64,000 nucleotides of DNA from Bolinopsis microptera (taxonomy: Eukaryota > Ctenophora > Tentaculata > Lobata > Bolinopsidae): NCBI RefSeq assembly GCF_026151205.1, contig NC_087082.1, positions 19,740,494-19,804,493 on the forward strand. The letters are read 5' to 3'. Below, in pieces: positions 53,301-63,279 of the stretch. Within the stretch, counting starts at the first letter, position 1. Every line of letters starts with the position of its first letter. A program made the position numbers and the translations under genes. The notes under the pieces were generated by a model. The model did not search any database. It was not told the origin of the DNA and saw only the letters and a program-made list of their open reading frames with translations.

Positions 53301-53932
53301 TCGAATCAATCATCAAATCATTCAACAACATCGACCTCCTTGAAAGGAATTCATCGTCGCTGCTGAACGCAACCTCACTCGCAGACTCCTGCAGCCCTGA
53401 ATTAATCACAGAGAACCTGAAAAAACAGTTCCGCGATTCCTGGGGTTCTCTTGTGAAAGATTCTAGAAAGCTATCATTCTACAGTGAAGTCAAAACAGAA
53501 TTTGCATGGGAGCCATATCTAACCTATGCTAAGTCTTTTCAGGACAGAAGGGCAACCACACAGATTCGGTCCAGTTCTCATCACCTTAGAATTGAAAGGG
53601 GGAGATATGACAAAACTCCAATTGATGAAAGGACCTGCAACTATTGCGAGCTTAACACCAACCAGCTATTCATCGAGGACGAGAATCATATGCTCCATTT
53701 CTGCCCCCTAGGGAAAGGTCCTAGGGACAAATTTCAAAATCTCAGTGGAAACCTACTCAACAATGTTGGTAATGGTAGCTTCAATCTTGCCTCCACGTTC
53801 ATGTCGCAGTCTGATTGCAAGGATACTCCCAGTGATGAGGACGTAAGTTTGATCAAACTCTCAACCAGCACCATTAACAAGATCTACAGACTAACCCTCA
53901 ACTTCAAAGACAGTCTGAAAGCAGATAATTAG
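50306..53932 (+). CDS. LINE-B ORF2: endonuclease-reverse transcriptase (1208 aa)
   Basis: The N-terminal endonuclease domain shows IISWNVANIHG at the start, CLQETG near residue 47, LLGDLNARIG near 155, SVVDYFIAS near 250 and FSDHNPI near 275. The reverse transcriptase lies at about residues 550-840, with FIDLRKAFDLV, GTEQGHPLSPEFF, AWADDLVILALD (catalytic Asp pair near 763) and INISKTKFMVFN. A C-terminal Cys/His knuckle reads CNYC, then HMLHFC. Every expected catalytic residue I can check is present. The start ATG lies 95 bases after the ORF1 stop, in a different frame. It would cut target DNA and prime reverse transcription there. Length equals LINE-A ORF2 (1208), though many residues differ. 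Confidence 0.94.
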   Translation: MNIVNGIISWNVANIHGLLGNKVEDPEFVKIISPNDIICLQETGCEVSLKGYKSYSDIRKSGKGGGVTTLVRNTIVEYCSLDKCTLTADHTMNIVIVKITDPDSNLNTFVVNSYIPPTNSKQKNRTNCSEANFDVLQEKITSIKNNPSDELLLLGDLNARIGVAPDFHMYDRADEFELFPETGRSSDFMVIPDVAPISQNRNSQDKITNRHKNLLLDLCGSQNLLILNGRTIGDSAGKYTCYKWNGNSVVDYFIASTSFLHRVKSLSVGEHTLFSDHNPILLSLWHRRRASQRNSQAPTSIYEEAPFRYKITEEGLANFTKSFEQPEFIQRISQLTKDVESTPKTHEAVEALNRHITELINDVAKKEFDISKQTKNPKPKFASWFDGKCHTARRLFKRSIKIVDNNPDNQRIKTRHRANSRGYRKIVNKKRDDFFNSLNKKIKNGKTISWRDFKKLKNYKKEEVQTETEQLNSFHQFYSELYSDNHPTVDTFTKRALLEETNALSEGSAPNESLNSPFTLDELNAALRELKSGKASSFDHISNEMLRGLSVNMRSLLLKLFNLCLETGVYLWSKSVITPIHKKGCIRNPDNYRAIAVCSCIGKLLSTMLLSRLVNHRQISHPDPPNQAGFTKGSQCNDHIFTLMSTIEKYKKVKSKIYAVFIDLRKAFDLVCRQALMFKLACYGVNGGYYDIIKDMYSKSEGHIKMNGKISEAFKILKGTEQGHPLSPEFFKVYFKKLSDLLNEATTNCPTLAGLSVTHLAWADDLVILALDAESLQKLLTIIGDYCNEWGLEINISKTKFMVFNGKGPDIPNWRPSIHERDIEMVSSYCYLGIIISSTGKFRQATDSLYRKGLGAYFSLRSTIDRRFVDASCLNKLFNTLVKPILLYGCQVWAPVLPTVNKVLSSFSKFHNLDHAVSHIAKQQLEQVHLRHLKYLLGINRRAVNATAWGETGSYPIIIEMLKLSTKYFKRVMSLPSTQLVKAAMTEQINLKLSWFVGIESIIKSFNNIDLLERNSSSLLNATSLADSCSPELITENLKKQFRDSWGSLVKDSRKLSFYSEVKTEFAWEPYLTYAKSFQDRRATTQIRSSSHHLRIERGRYDKTPIDERTCNYCELNTNQLFIEDENHMLHFCPLGKGPRDKFQNLSGNLLNNVGNGSFNLASTFMSQSDCKDTPSDEDVSLIKLSTSTINKIYRLTLNFKDSLKADN

Positions 53933-54780
53933 TTTCCTTTCTCAGTTTTCTTTCTTTGTATTCTTTCTTTTTTTTCTTCCTCTCCTCCCTTTTTTCCTTC
54001 CAGCTTTGAATCTGTGATGGATGTGATGGAGGGCTTGCGTTCACTTTTATCCCTACATGGGCTCCCGGCCGTGCGTCCATGTAGGAGCTGTGGGGCCTTC
54101 CGAGTGATAGGGTTACAGTGACTGCTAGTAGAGAAAATATGAAGGTTCCACCAGTAGACATAAGTATCGAAAGCAGGGCATTGGCTCGACCTCCGAGGCG
54201 GGGTATCCGTGAGGACCCTGGTCGTAATCAGCTCTGCACTGTTTCAGTGTATCCTGATGCCTGAAATCTCGGACACTGCCTACGTACGGGGTAGACAGCC
54301 ACGGATGATTTTGTCTGTGAGCTTTCCATCACTTCCTGACATGAGCCAGACCTCAGCTGGATCCTTCCTTTTCCTTTTTCTTTACTTCCCGTTCAGTCTA
54401 CCTCTTCATCATCAGTTTGAGTTGCTTCGCCTTGCATTCGAACTTTGCCTCCACAGTTCACCACGGCACCTCTTTTGGATGCCTCCTACCGGGCAACACT
54501 AGCTCTCAGACACTGGCTTGGTTACCGCGCACGGCTTAGTTTCTGTGTCTTTTCTGTGGCCGTGTATTCCGTTTTATGCCACCCTCTCTGCCGTTCTCGC
54601 GCTTGCGCTCACCCACTCCTCAGTGGGCTGTTCATTTGACAGAGTTACTGGCTGGCACTCCCATCATCTTCTCACTCACCATCACTGCCCAATCAAATTT
54701 ATGCAATCAAAATCACTATACACCCATAATCATATGATCAAAACACAAAGCTTTGAAATATACTTTTTTCTGTTTGAGAT

Positions 54781-55319
54781 TTGAATAACGTTACTGTAAT
54801 GTTCCAAATTATATTTTAAATGTTCAAAAAAATGTTCAAAAAATGTTCAATTATATTGTTTTGACTTTGAATCTGAAAAGCTAAACATGACTTTCTGTTA
54901 ACCTTCATTTCGTCCAAATCTAACGTTTTCTACAGCTAAGGAACTAATAAGATTTTTATACGATAATAACAAGCTTTTGTCAACAATAAGTTCTGTCAAA
55001 TTGATATTTTGATTTTTAACAGTCCAAATTCCAATCATCTTAATTGATATTAACTTTTATATTGTTTCCGTTTAAGGTGTGATTGATTATGATAACATTT
55101 ACTAGTTTTGTACTCGTTAAAATATTGAAGCATTTACTCTGCAGCCGAATGATTAAATTTTACCCAATCCGATACAGTTGATCCCGATTTGCTGGAAATT
55201 CCAGGAGAAATGTTTGAGAAAAGTTTATTTGGAATTTAAACTAGACTATAGAAAAACTTAGCACTTATGGGTGTAATCAAAATTTCACGTTAAGTCGCCA
55301 TATCGTTAAATCGTGCCAG
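54781..55319. other. AT-rich interval after LINE-B
   Basis: There is no gene. Short repeats of AAAAATGTTCAAAA lie near 54825-54855. No target-site duplication for LINE-B could be identified. The sequence is otherwise unremarkable AT-rich DNA. Confidence 0.3.
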
Positions 55320-55770
55320 CCCCAGTCGCCCAGAGCACCTTGCTCTGGGCCTGGCGCAGAGCAAGGTAATTTACGCCTTTTAATTTTTGGTGTTAAATCT
55401 AGAAAGTTCCCCTGGAGATTTAATTCGATTTTGTTAATTTAATTTAGTTCAATAGATTGATATGTAACAATTATAATATCATGATTGGTGAGCTGATGAT
55501 TAGCAGTATAATATTTGAAAACAAAAAGTGATTATGACAACAACAACAACACAACAATGGCGAACCTAGCAAGCTAGGATCGAGGGGCCGATCTCCTTTT
55601 CTTTTGCGATAATAATTTTTGGTGTTAAATCTAGAAAGTTCCCCTGGAGATTTAATTCGATTTCGTTAATCTAATTTAGTTCAATAGATTGATATGTAAC
55701 AATTATAATATCATGATTGGTGAGCTGCTGATTAGCAGTATAATATTTGAAAACAAAAAGTGATTATGAG
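55320..55770. repeat. Hairpin CCAGAGCACCTTGCTCTGG and a 153-bp direct duplication
   Basis: A 152-154 base segment starting TAATTTTTGGTGTTAAATCT occurs at 55381-55533 and again at 55614-55767, nearly identical, with 80 bases of different sequence between. Just upstream, CCAGAGCACCTTGCTCTGG (about 55330) is a stem of eight base pairs, and a related GCAGAGCAAGG follows it. The spacer includes a CAA run and a GC-richer AGCAAGCTAGGATCG. It could be a tandem duplication with an insertion; no coding sequence is seen. Confidence 0.7.
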
Positions 55771-55849
55771 ATTATTATCAATATTCAATAACATGTTTAC
55801 AATTAATTATGATTTTCGTTATTTTTGACATCTTATAGTTAGGGCAAGA

Positions 55850-56520
55850 ATTGCTGTTTATGGGTCAATCTGTGAACAAATTCGTAACAAAGGTTTGTCT
55901 ACAGGAATGTGTTGTCCATAGTCCCAGGAACCACAAAAAAAAACCGTCCAGCCGAAACTTTTGGGCAAAAATATTTATAGTCATTTTTCTCCAGGAACCC
56001 ATACGCCCCACCCCTAATATTGGTTATTCGGCTGTCGAAGGTCTTGAGATCTCCATAGGGGGTGCAAAATGACCGCAATGGCCACATTATGGCAGGCGAA
56101 TGATAGTTTCAGAACGATTGGAACTTTTTTTTCGAAATAAGTGGAATTTTTCGAAATTTTTCTCAATTTTATTGAAATTTCGAAAAAAAATACACCAAAT
56201 TATTTTTAACGCTGATTTCAAATCTATTTAAAAACTCATCTACAAATAACAAATACAGTTAATCTAAAATGTGTATTCTCAGTAAATACCATGACAATTA
56301 TTAATACACAGTTAATATTAATCAAAATTCGCTTGTTCTTCAGGTTCATCATGTCTAATGTTTGTGCAGTTCATACCATGGCATCGTCCACAAGCTGGCA
56401 AACAATTGAAGCCATATTTCCTACATGAACATCTGAAAGTCAAACAGGCCTGTTCCACATCGACAGAACAGTTACAACATATAAGGTTCAAAATAGAAGT
56501 TCTGGAGCAATTATAGCGTT
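55850..56520 (-). pseudogene. Decayed Cys-rich (CXC-like) protein fragment plus conserved flank
   Basis: On the minus strand from about 56520 to 56340 the sequence encodes a Cys-rich segment with CRKYGFNCLPACGRCHGMNC, closely matching the fragment at 63480-63330. Downstream (55850-56100) a non-coding block with CATAGGGGGTGCAAAATGAC also matches the other copy at 62740-62990. The upstream coding sequence seen at 63.5-64.0 kb is absent here because a TCC microsatellite begins at 56685. No start codon or long open frame remains. It is an old truncated copy of the same gene-like or element-like unit. Confidence 0.6.
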
Positions 56521-56684
56521 TGTTGCAACTGGTTCGTAAGTGCCAGGCCAGGGGGGATCATGATTTTTGTCCGTTTTTGTTCGTTTGGTACCTATATTTT
56601 CAAAACGAACAAATAATGAAGCGGACAAAAACGGACAAAAACGGACAAAAAATAACAAAAATGGAAATAACATTTAGATGCTTC

Positions 56685-57835
56685 TTCCTCCTCCTCCTCC
56701 TCCTCCTCCTCCTCCTCCTCCTCCTCCTCCTCCTCCTCCTCCTCCTCTTCCACCTCCTCCTCAGTCATCCGCCTCAGTTCTCCTCCTCCTCCTGAGTCCT
56801 CCTCCTGGGTCCTCCTCCTCCTGAGTCCTCCTCCTCCTCTTCATCCTCCTCCTCTTCATCCTCCTTCTCTTCCTCCTCAGTCCTCAGTCCTTCTCCTCAG
56901 TCCTCCTCCTCAGTCCTCCTCCTCATCCCTCTCCTCAGTCCTCTTCAGTCCTCCTCCTCAGTCCTCCTCCTCATCTTTATCCTCAGTCATCTTCAGTCCT
57001 CCTCCTCAGTCCTCCCCAAGTCCCCCTCCTCCTCCTCCTCCTATTCAGTCCTCCTCCTCATCCTCCTCAGTTCTCCTCCTCAGTCCTCCTCCTCAGTCCT
57101 CCTCCTCATCCTTCTCCTCAGTCCTCTTCAGTCCTCCTCCTCAGTCCTCCTCCTCATCTTTATCCTCAGTCATCTTCAGTCCTCCTCCTGAGTCCTCCTC
57201 CTGAGTCCTCCTCCCCCTCCCTCTCAGTCATCCTCCTCAGCCATCCTCCTCAGTCCTCCTCAGTCCTCCTCAGTCCTCCTCTCTCTCCTCTGCAGTCCTC
57301 ATCCTCCTCCTCAGTCCTCCTCCTCCTGTGTCATCATCCTCCTCTTCATCCTCCTCCTCAGTCCTCCTCCTCCTCAGTCCTCCCCCAGTCCCCCTCCTCC
57401 TCCCATTCAGTCCTCCTCCTCCTCCTCCTCAGTTCTCCTCCTTCTCATTCCTCCTTCTGAGTCCTCATCCTCCTCTTTCTCCTGAGTCCTCCTCCTGGGT
57501 CCTCCTCCTGACCTCCTCCTCCTCCCTCTCAGTCATCCTCCTCAGCCATCCTCCTCAGCCATCCTCCTCAGTACTCCTCAGTCCTCCTCCTTCTCAGTCC
57601 TCCTCAGTCCTCCTCAGTCCTCCTCTTCAGTCCTCCTCCTCCTTTTCCTGGTTCCTCCTCTCAGTCCTCCTTCTCTTCCTCAGTCCTCCTCAGTCCTTTC
57701 CCCAGTCACCCTCCTCCTCCTCCTCCTCAGTTCTCCTCCTTCCTTCGGAGTCCTCATCCTCCTCTTTCTCCTGAGTTCTCCTCCTGGGTCCTCCTCCTCC
57801 TCCTCCTCAGTCCTCCTCCTCCTCCCTCAGTATTA
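56685..57835. repeat. 1.15-kb TCC/CTCCTCAGTCC microsatellite
   Basis: The interval is almost wholly CTCCTC and CTCCTCAGTCCTC repeats on the plus strand, strongly pyrimidine against purine. A pure TCC run of about 60 bases begins it. Long ORFs of Ser/Leu/Pro (for example 57328-57774) are by-products of the repeat. Such polypyrimidine tracts can form triplex DNA. Confidence 0.97.
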
Positions 57836-58905
57836 CCTGAAAACTAAGTTCCAAAATAATTTCGTACTTGATTTCCAAACTTAAATACCTGATAGTATTA
57901 GTAACTGCATCGGTTGTCAAAAAGTCCAAAGAAAGAAATGGAAATATCTTAGCATGAGTATTAATATGTTTAGTCCGTTTGATCAAACGTAGTACTATTC
58001 TCCAACTCCTGAAACTGTGTGACTGTACTGCAAGATGACTGATGAGCCCCAGGAGGGAAATTAGGGACTTTGTAGATTTTGATTAATTCACTGTGCATAC
58101 GTGATTTCTTTTTAACCAGAGCCACTGGTATTTTTAACATCTTCCCACGATGCACGCTGTCGAAAGACCAGTGACTTAGTGGAAATTGAGGGATCGTTCC
58201 TTTGATGGTAGCACAGTAGGTTATCGGATAACTTATCCTACTCTACTTCTAGATTGTGTAGGCTGACCGTAGTACTGTTATCGAACTTCCCTACGAGTCG
58301 AACTACCGTCCATGTATCAACATAGTTCAGGGCTTGTCGAACTTTTATATTTAGTATGTGTCAAACTATTTAGTATTTGTCAAACTTTATTGTGCGTCGA
58401 GCTACAATACTTCTTTTTGTAGTTAACAACTGTGTCGTTTGTAGACAAAAGAACTCATCACTTGTTGGAGTCGAAGCTTGACTGTACTTGCCTATCAAAT
58501 ATATATATAAATATACTTTCTCATGATTGCAACTCTTAGCTTCGATCGAATAACTCATCATCTTGGAGAGCCTTACGTCGATGGGGATATAAATTTGCAT
58601 CACGTATTATCACAAACTGCTTTTAAGATTTTGTGAGTTCTAGGAGCATACAATTGTATTTTTAACAAAAATTGCGCCCGTTTTCTCGGAGGGGACGGAC
58701 GCGAAGATTTGCATCCCCTGCCCATACTCAGAATCAGATCATTTATACATTTTTAACTTCATCATAGACTTTGACTTACAGTTTAACCCCGATTTATCGT
58801 TCCCATATTTACAGCCGTACCCAGTACGATCTAGTTTCTACCCTTTCCCCAAAATTTGTAAATTAGATCTCACGCAATCCTTGGAAATACGAGTTATATC
58901 ATGAC
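57836..58905. other. Non-coding interval with GTCGAACTA-type repeats
   Basis: There is no supported gene. At 58240-58410 short strings such as GTCGAACTA, GTCGAACTTT and GTCAAACTAT recur, resembling motifs at the end of the 27.0-28.3 kb module. The remaining sequence, up to the inverted-duplication boundary at 58906, shows no structure I can interpret. Confidence 0.35.
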
Positions 58906-59398
58906 AACGGTCAAGCGAGCTTGTCCGTTGTCCGGCTTGTCACTTCCCCTAATATAATAACCCCTTATTAATTGATTGCTTGTGAACCATAACATAATTG
59001 GGAACCAGTAAGACCAGTACAGAAAGAAACCATGTTATCCAACGGGAAAAGTAAGGCTATTATTGGGAATATTTAAAATTTAGTCGTTATTGCGAGTGGT
59101 ACACTGGAAGAGCTTTGTAGTATAGTATGTTATGCTGTGCAGATTAAAATTGTGGGTTCACGTACTATTTTATTTTGCAAATGGGGTAAATGAGGAAGGA
59201 AACAACTTTCCCAAAAACCACATTATATTTATAACGAGTTCTGTGCAGAGACGTGCAACACGGTTCTCATGGTTCCAATGTTCCATGCGTTGTTGGTTAT
59301 ATAAACTATAAGCATAGCGAGGCCCGTTTTAACAAAGTTATACCAACTACTATGCATATTTTATGATTTAATATTTAATTTTAGATTAATGAATTTAC

Positions 59399-61928
59399 TT
59401 GTTGGTGCTCTCGTGTGTTGGCTGTTTCATCTGACTTACGAAACAGGTGAGCGTTCGTTTTTAATTTTATCCACATGTTTTAAATCATGTTTCTAAAATT
59501 CGTTTATTAAATGATAAATCGATCTGTTTTTTTAAGCAGTAGTAATCATTAACTATCTATGGCTCAGAAAAATAAAATGATTTTTCCCTTAAATTAAAAA
59601 GGCTGCATGGTACTTTAGCCATTCTGATTGCCGCTCCTCTTTGTCATATCACCAGGGGTGTAGGAAGCGGGGGGGCAGGGGGGGGCCATCGCCCCCCCCC
59701 CCATGAAATCTGGGCAAGGGGCCAAAAAGGGCCAACTTTTTAATTTAGGTTTCTAAAAATTTTTTAAGTCAAAAATTTTTTAAGTCAAAAATTTTCTGAT
59801 TCAAAAATTTTCAAAGTTTTCTTGAAACTTTGAACAAAATACTTTTGTTCATGTTTCATGCTACCCTGATCATTATGAGCCAAAAATATTTTTTTCGGTT
59901 TTCGAAGTTCAATATACGATTTTGGACTCGAGGGTTCCCCTTTGTAATGCGATCTCGGAAGGCAGGCCTCCCTTTCGCAATACGAGCTCCGAAGCTCTGC
60001 TTTCAGAGGTACGTATCGAGAATGACTCGGACCGAAAATTTTCTAAGTCAAAAATTTCCAAATTTTTTCTGGAAACTACTTTTGTTCATGTTTCATGCTA
60101 CCCTGATCATTCTGAGCCGAAAATATTTTGTTCGGTTTTCGAAGTTCAACATACGATTTTGGACTCGAGGGTTCCCCTTTGTAATGCGATATCGGAAGGC
60201 AGGCCTCCCTTTCGCAATACGAGCTCGGAAGCGGGAGCTCTGCTTTCAGAGGTATGTATCGAGAATGACTCGGACCGAAAATTTTCTAAGTCAAAAATTT
60301 CCAAATTTTTTCTGGAAACCACTTTTGTTCATGTTTCATGCTAACCTGATCATTCTGAGCCGAAAATATTTTTTTCGGTTTTCGAAGTTCAACATACGAT
60401 TTTGGACTCGAGGGTTCCCCTTTGTAATGCGATCTCGGAAGGCAGGCCTCCCTTTCGCAATACGGGCTCGGAAGCGGGAGCTCTGCTTTCAGAGGTATGT
60501 ATCGAGAATGACTCGGACCGAAAATTTTCTAAGTCAAAAATTTTCAAAGTTTTCTTGGAAAATACTTTTGTTCATGTTTCATGCTACCCTGATCATTCTG
60601 AGCCGAAAATATTTTTTTCGGTTTTCGAAGTTCAATATAAGATTTTGGACTCGAGGGTTCCCCTTTGTAATGCGATCTCGGAAGGCAGGCCTCCCTTTCA
60701 CAATACGAGCTCCGAAGCGGGAGCTCTGCTTTCAGAGGTATGTATCGAGAATGACTCGGACCGAAAATTTTCTAAGTCAAAAATTTCCAAATTTTTTCTG
60801 GAAACCACTTTTGTTCATGTTTCATGCTAACCTGATCATTCTGAGCCGAAAATATTTTTTTCGGTTTTCGAAGTTCAACATACGATTTTGGACTCGAGGG
60901 TTCCCCTTTGTAATGCGATCTCGGAAGGCAGGCCTCCCTTTCGCAATACGGGCTCGGAAGCGGGAGCTCTGCTTTCAGAGGTATGTATCGAGAATGACTC
61001 GGACCGAAAATTTTCTAAGTCAAAAATTTTCAAAGTTTTCTTGGAAAATACTTTTGTTCATGTTTCATGCTACCCTGATCATTCTGAGCCGAAAATATTT
61101 TTTTCGGTTTTCGAAGTTCAATATAAGATTTTGGACTCGAGGGTTCCCCTTTGTAATGCGATCTCGGAAGGCAGGCCTCCCTTTCACAATACGAGCTCCG
61201 AAGCGGGAGGTCTGCTTTCAGAGGTATGTATCGAGAATGACTCGGACCGAAAATTTTCTAAGTCAAAAATTTTTGAAGTTTTTCTGGAAATTACTTTTGT
61301 TCATGTTTCATTCTGAGCCGAAAATATATTTTTTGGTTTTTTTGAAGTCTATATACCTACATTCGGAAGGTTGTGGATGTGATACTGATTGGTTTCATAT
61401 ACTAATTATAGAAAATTTGATATTTGGCCCTCAGATTTAAAGGAAAATGCGCAATTTGATGCGGAAAACTGAAAAAATCGCGATTTGTCGTGAGGCCAGG
61501 ATCTGAAAACTCGAAATTCAGGCTTTGGCGCGAAGCGCCAAAAAATTTAGGCTGTGGCGCGAAGCGCCAAAAAATATTTAGAATTTGGCCCCACCATGAA
61601 GAAAATCATTCCTACACCCCTGCATATCACTTCAACTTCATTTAAGATAAAGAACTCAAGACATATTTTGTAAATTGTATTGATATGAAATTCACCGGCA
61701 AATATTTGTACTTCTGGGTCAAGTCATATAAAATCTATGTATGATAAATATGCATAAATCTCTCTAAAACTATGTTTTTATAGTGAACTTAATTTTGCCT
61801 TGTTATTCAATCAGTTTGTGCGAATGGCAGAGAACCATGTTCAGATGGTGACGGTTGTATCCTAACAAAATGGTTGTGTGACGGAGAAGAAGATTGTAAT
61901 GACGGATCAGACGAGGATGATTGTGACG
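59399..61928 (+). CDS. 5' fragment of an LDLa receptor gene: signal-peptide exon and LDLa exon, copy 2
   Basis: Exon 1 coding part is 59399-59456, encoding the hydrophobic signal peptide that starts [15 protein letters not shown]. Exon 2 is 61815-61928, encoding one LDLa module with six cysteines and the acidic DGSDEDDC end. Donor GTGAGC, acceptor TTCAATCAG and donor GTTTGT are the same as in copy 1. The intron is 2358 bases instead of 383 because of a hAT-like insertion. The exon 2 end phase fits a thrombospondin-type exon such as 33031-33231, but none is found between here and 64000. It may continue outside the window or be a truncated copy. Confidence 0.75.
59653..61622. mobile_element. 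Non-autonomous hAT-like element with 8-bp target-site duplication CATATCAC
   Basis: The ends are inverted: CAGGGGTGTAGGAA at 59653 and TTCCTACACCCCTG ending at 61622. CATATCAC flanks both sides (59645-59652 and 61623-61630). The unoccupied site with a single CATATCAC is present at 16774-16781 (reverse strand) in the other copy of the duplication. An 8-base duplication and CAGGGG ends are hallmarks of the hAT superfamily. There is no transposase; the interior is a 243-base tandem array. Near the right end the palindrome GGCGCGAAGCGCC occurs twice (about 61528 and 61558). Confidence 0.93.
59840..61310. repeat. 243-bp tandem array (about six units) inside the hAT-like element
   Basis: About six units of roughly 237-243 bases, each starting near CTTTTGTTCATGTTTCATGC. 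Later units alternate in type with a 486-base higher-order period: the reading at 60402-60830 is repeated at 60888-61316. Because 243 is divisible by three, one frame stays open for 536 codons (59830-61440), and a second frame is open for about 140 codons per pair. I regard these as consequences of the repeat length, not as a protein-coding gene. Confidence 0.9.
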
Positions 61929-62118
61929 GTTTGTTTGAACTTAATCTTTGTTTGACTGTGCCAAACCATGTTTGACCAACAAACTAGGGCCAGTGACCGA
62001 ACTTTCTTTTTTTTTCAAATTTTGGCTCAATTCTTTCAAATAAACTAATCAGAGTCAATATCAAATATAAATACAATTGCATTATCACTGGCCCTATAGT
62101 ACTATAGTTAGGGACAAT

Positions 62119-62707
62119 CTAAGATGGCAAGTACGTACGGTACGTACCTTTAAATTAGCTGTACGGTACGTACTTAATAAAGTAGGCTGAAAGGTACAAA
62201 GCTCATTAATCAGTCAATATACTGGAAATATTTTGGAGGAGAACTTTTTCTGCTTAAACAGTTGGCCCAAATAGTATTCAGTGTTTTAAGTTCTTCGTCA
62301 ATTTGTGAGACCAATTTTAGAGATTACGAGTATATTATGGACAAGCGTAGATTAAGGTTGCGACCTGAGCTAGCTGAAAAGCTGTTGTTCGTATACTGCA
62401 ACAAAAGGATGAAGCTTTGAGTTTAACGATAATTACAAGTAGTAGTAGTGTAGTACCGGTTAAGAGCGATCCGGTACACAAATTTTCCTCTTAAATCTTT
62501 TATTGTTTTAACCACTGTGTTTATTTTCGACTTCTATCTCAAAAATTATGATGATAATACTAATCAAAAATTGCAAGTAATTCACTGAAGTTGATTCTAA
62601 AAATTTGAAAAAAATTGTACCTTACAGTGCCTGTACGGTACGTACCTTTAAAAGTAGCTGTACCGTACGTACTTAAAGCCCTGTACCGTACGTACTTGCC
62701 ATCTTAG
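62119..62707. mobile_element. Small inverted-repeat element with GTACGGTACGTAC ends and 8-bp target duplication
   Basis: The left end CTAAGATGGCAAGTACGTAC and the right end GTACGTACTTGCCATCTTAG are inverted repeats. GGGACAAT flanks both sides (62111-62118 and 62708-62715), giving an 8-base target-site duplication consistent with hAT-type or similar transposition. Subterminal GTACGGTACGTAC strings recur twice on each side. The 0.59-kb interior has no significant ORF. The element is non-autonomous. Confidence 0.88.
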
Positions 62708-62715
62708 GGGACAAT

Positions 62716-63279
62716 TAACATTAATACAGGACCATCTGGGAAAAAATTTGCAACAAGCTGATTTTTACAGGAATATGTTGTCCATAGTGTCAGGAACCAC
62801 CCCAAAGAGTTTCCAATCTGGATCTGTTGAGCAAAAAAAGTTACAGCCAATTTTCTTCAGGCGCGTATGTCAGCCTGAGGACTGCACTTGAAAAACTCGT
62901 AACTATCGTAATAAAGACCCCCAGGAGCACCATAGGGGGTGCAAAATGACCGCAATAGTGACATTATGTGGGGCGAATCAGTGTTTCAGGGTCGTCAGAT
63001 CTTTGCTTATTGAGATAATTTCATTTTTATAGGCTAACCTCTCAAAAATTTACTAAAATTTTGAAATTTTACTTAAATTTGGAAATTTAGCAAAATTGTT
63101 GTACAATTAAAACATTGTCTAGTTATCAGTATTCAAATTCTAAAATTTACTTTCAATTGTCAATTGATCCTTATATTAGTATAGTTAATAATATACATAT
63201 CACATCAAATTCTGTAAAAAAAGGTCCTGAATTATTAGCGTGGTGTCTTTGATTGGCAACTATTAGGTCACTTCTGGCT
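62716..63279. other. Flank of the Cys-rich gene, similar to 55850-56100
   Basis: This contains a block (62740-62990) that shares GGAATATGTTGTCCATAGT-type and CATAGGGGGTGCAAAATGAC strings with 55880-56090. It lies downstream of the minus-strand Cys-rich coding fragment, so it may be the 3' UTR of that unit. The rest is AT-rich without features. Confidence 0.45.

Larger units (their letters stand above)
46611..54780 (+). mobile_element. LINE-B: non-LTR retrotransposon, CR1/L2-like, two open ORFs
   Basis: ORF1 (46611-50210) and ORF2 (50306-53932) are both open and separated by a 95-base pyrimidine-rich spacer. A pyrimidine tract also follows ORF2 (about 53935-54002). The 3' UTR is GC-rich to about 54660, then AT-rich, and the end is placed near 54780 by composition only. 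The 5' end is uncertain because the preceding element ends at 46564. Domain content parallels LINE-A, but identity is low, so the two belong to different families of one clade. Intact frames suggest a recent insertion. Confidence 0.85.
58906..62105 (+). repeat. Inverted duplication, copy 2 (partner at 16303-17513)
   Basis: From GTCAAGCGAGCTTGTCCG at 58908 to CCCTATAGTACTA at 62105, this repeats 17513-16303 in reverse complement with very few differences. Beyond 62105 the copies diverge. A hAT-like element of 1970 bases plus its 8-base duplication is present here and absent from the other copy. The exons in both copies remain intact, so the duplication is recent or the two are alleles placed in one contig. 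Confidence 0.88.

Noticed and set aside
57328-57774. A 148-codon Ser/Pro/Leu-rich ORF
   Set aside because: It is translation of a TCC-type microsatellite.
59830-61440. A 536-codon ORF as a repetitive host protein
   Set aside because: It lies wholly inside a transposon with defined ends, exists because the repeat unit is a multiple of three, and has competing long frames.
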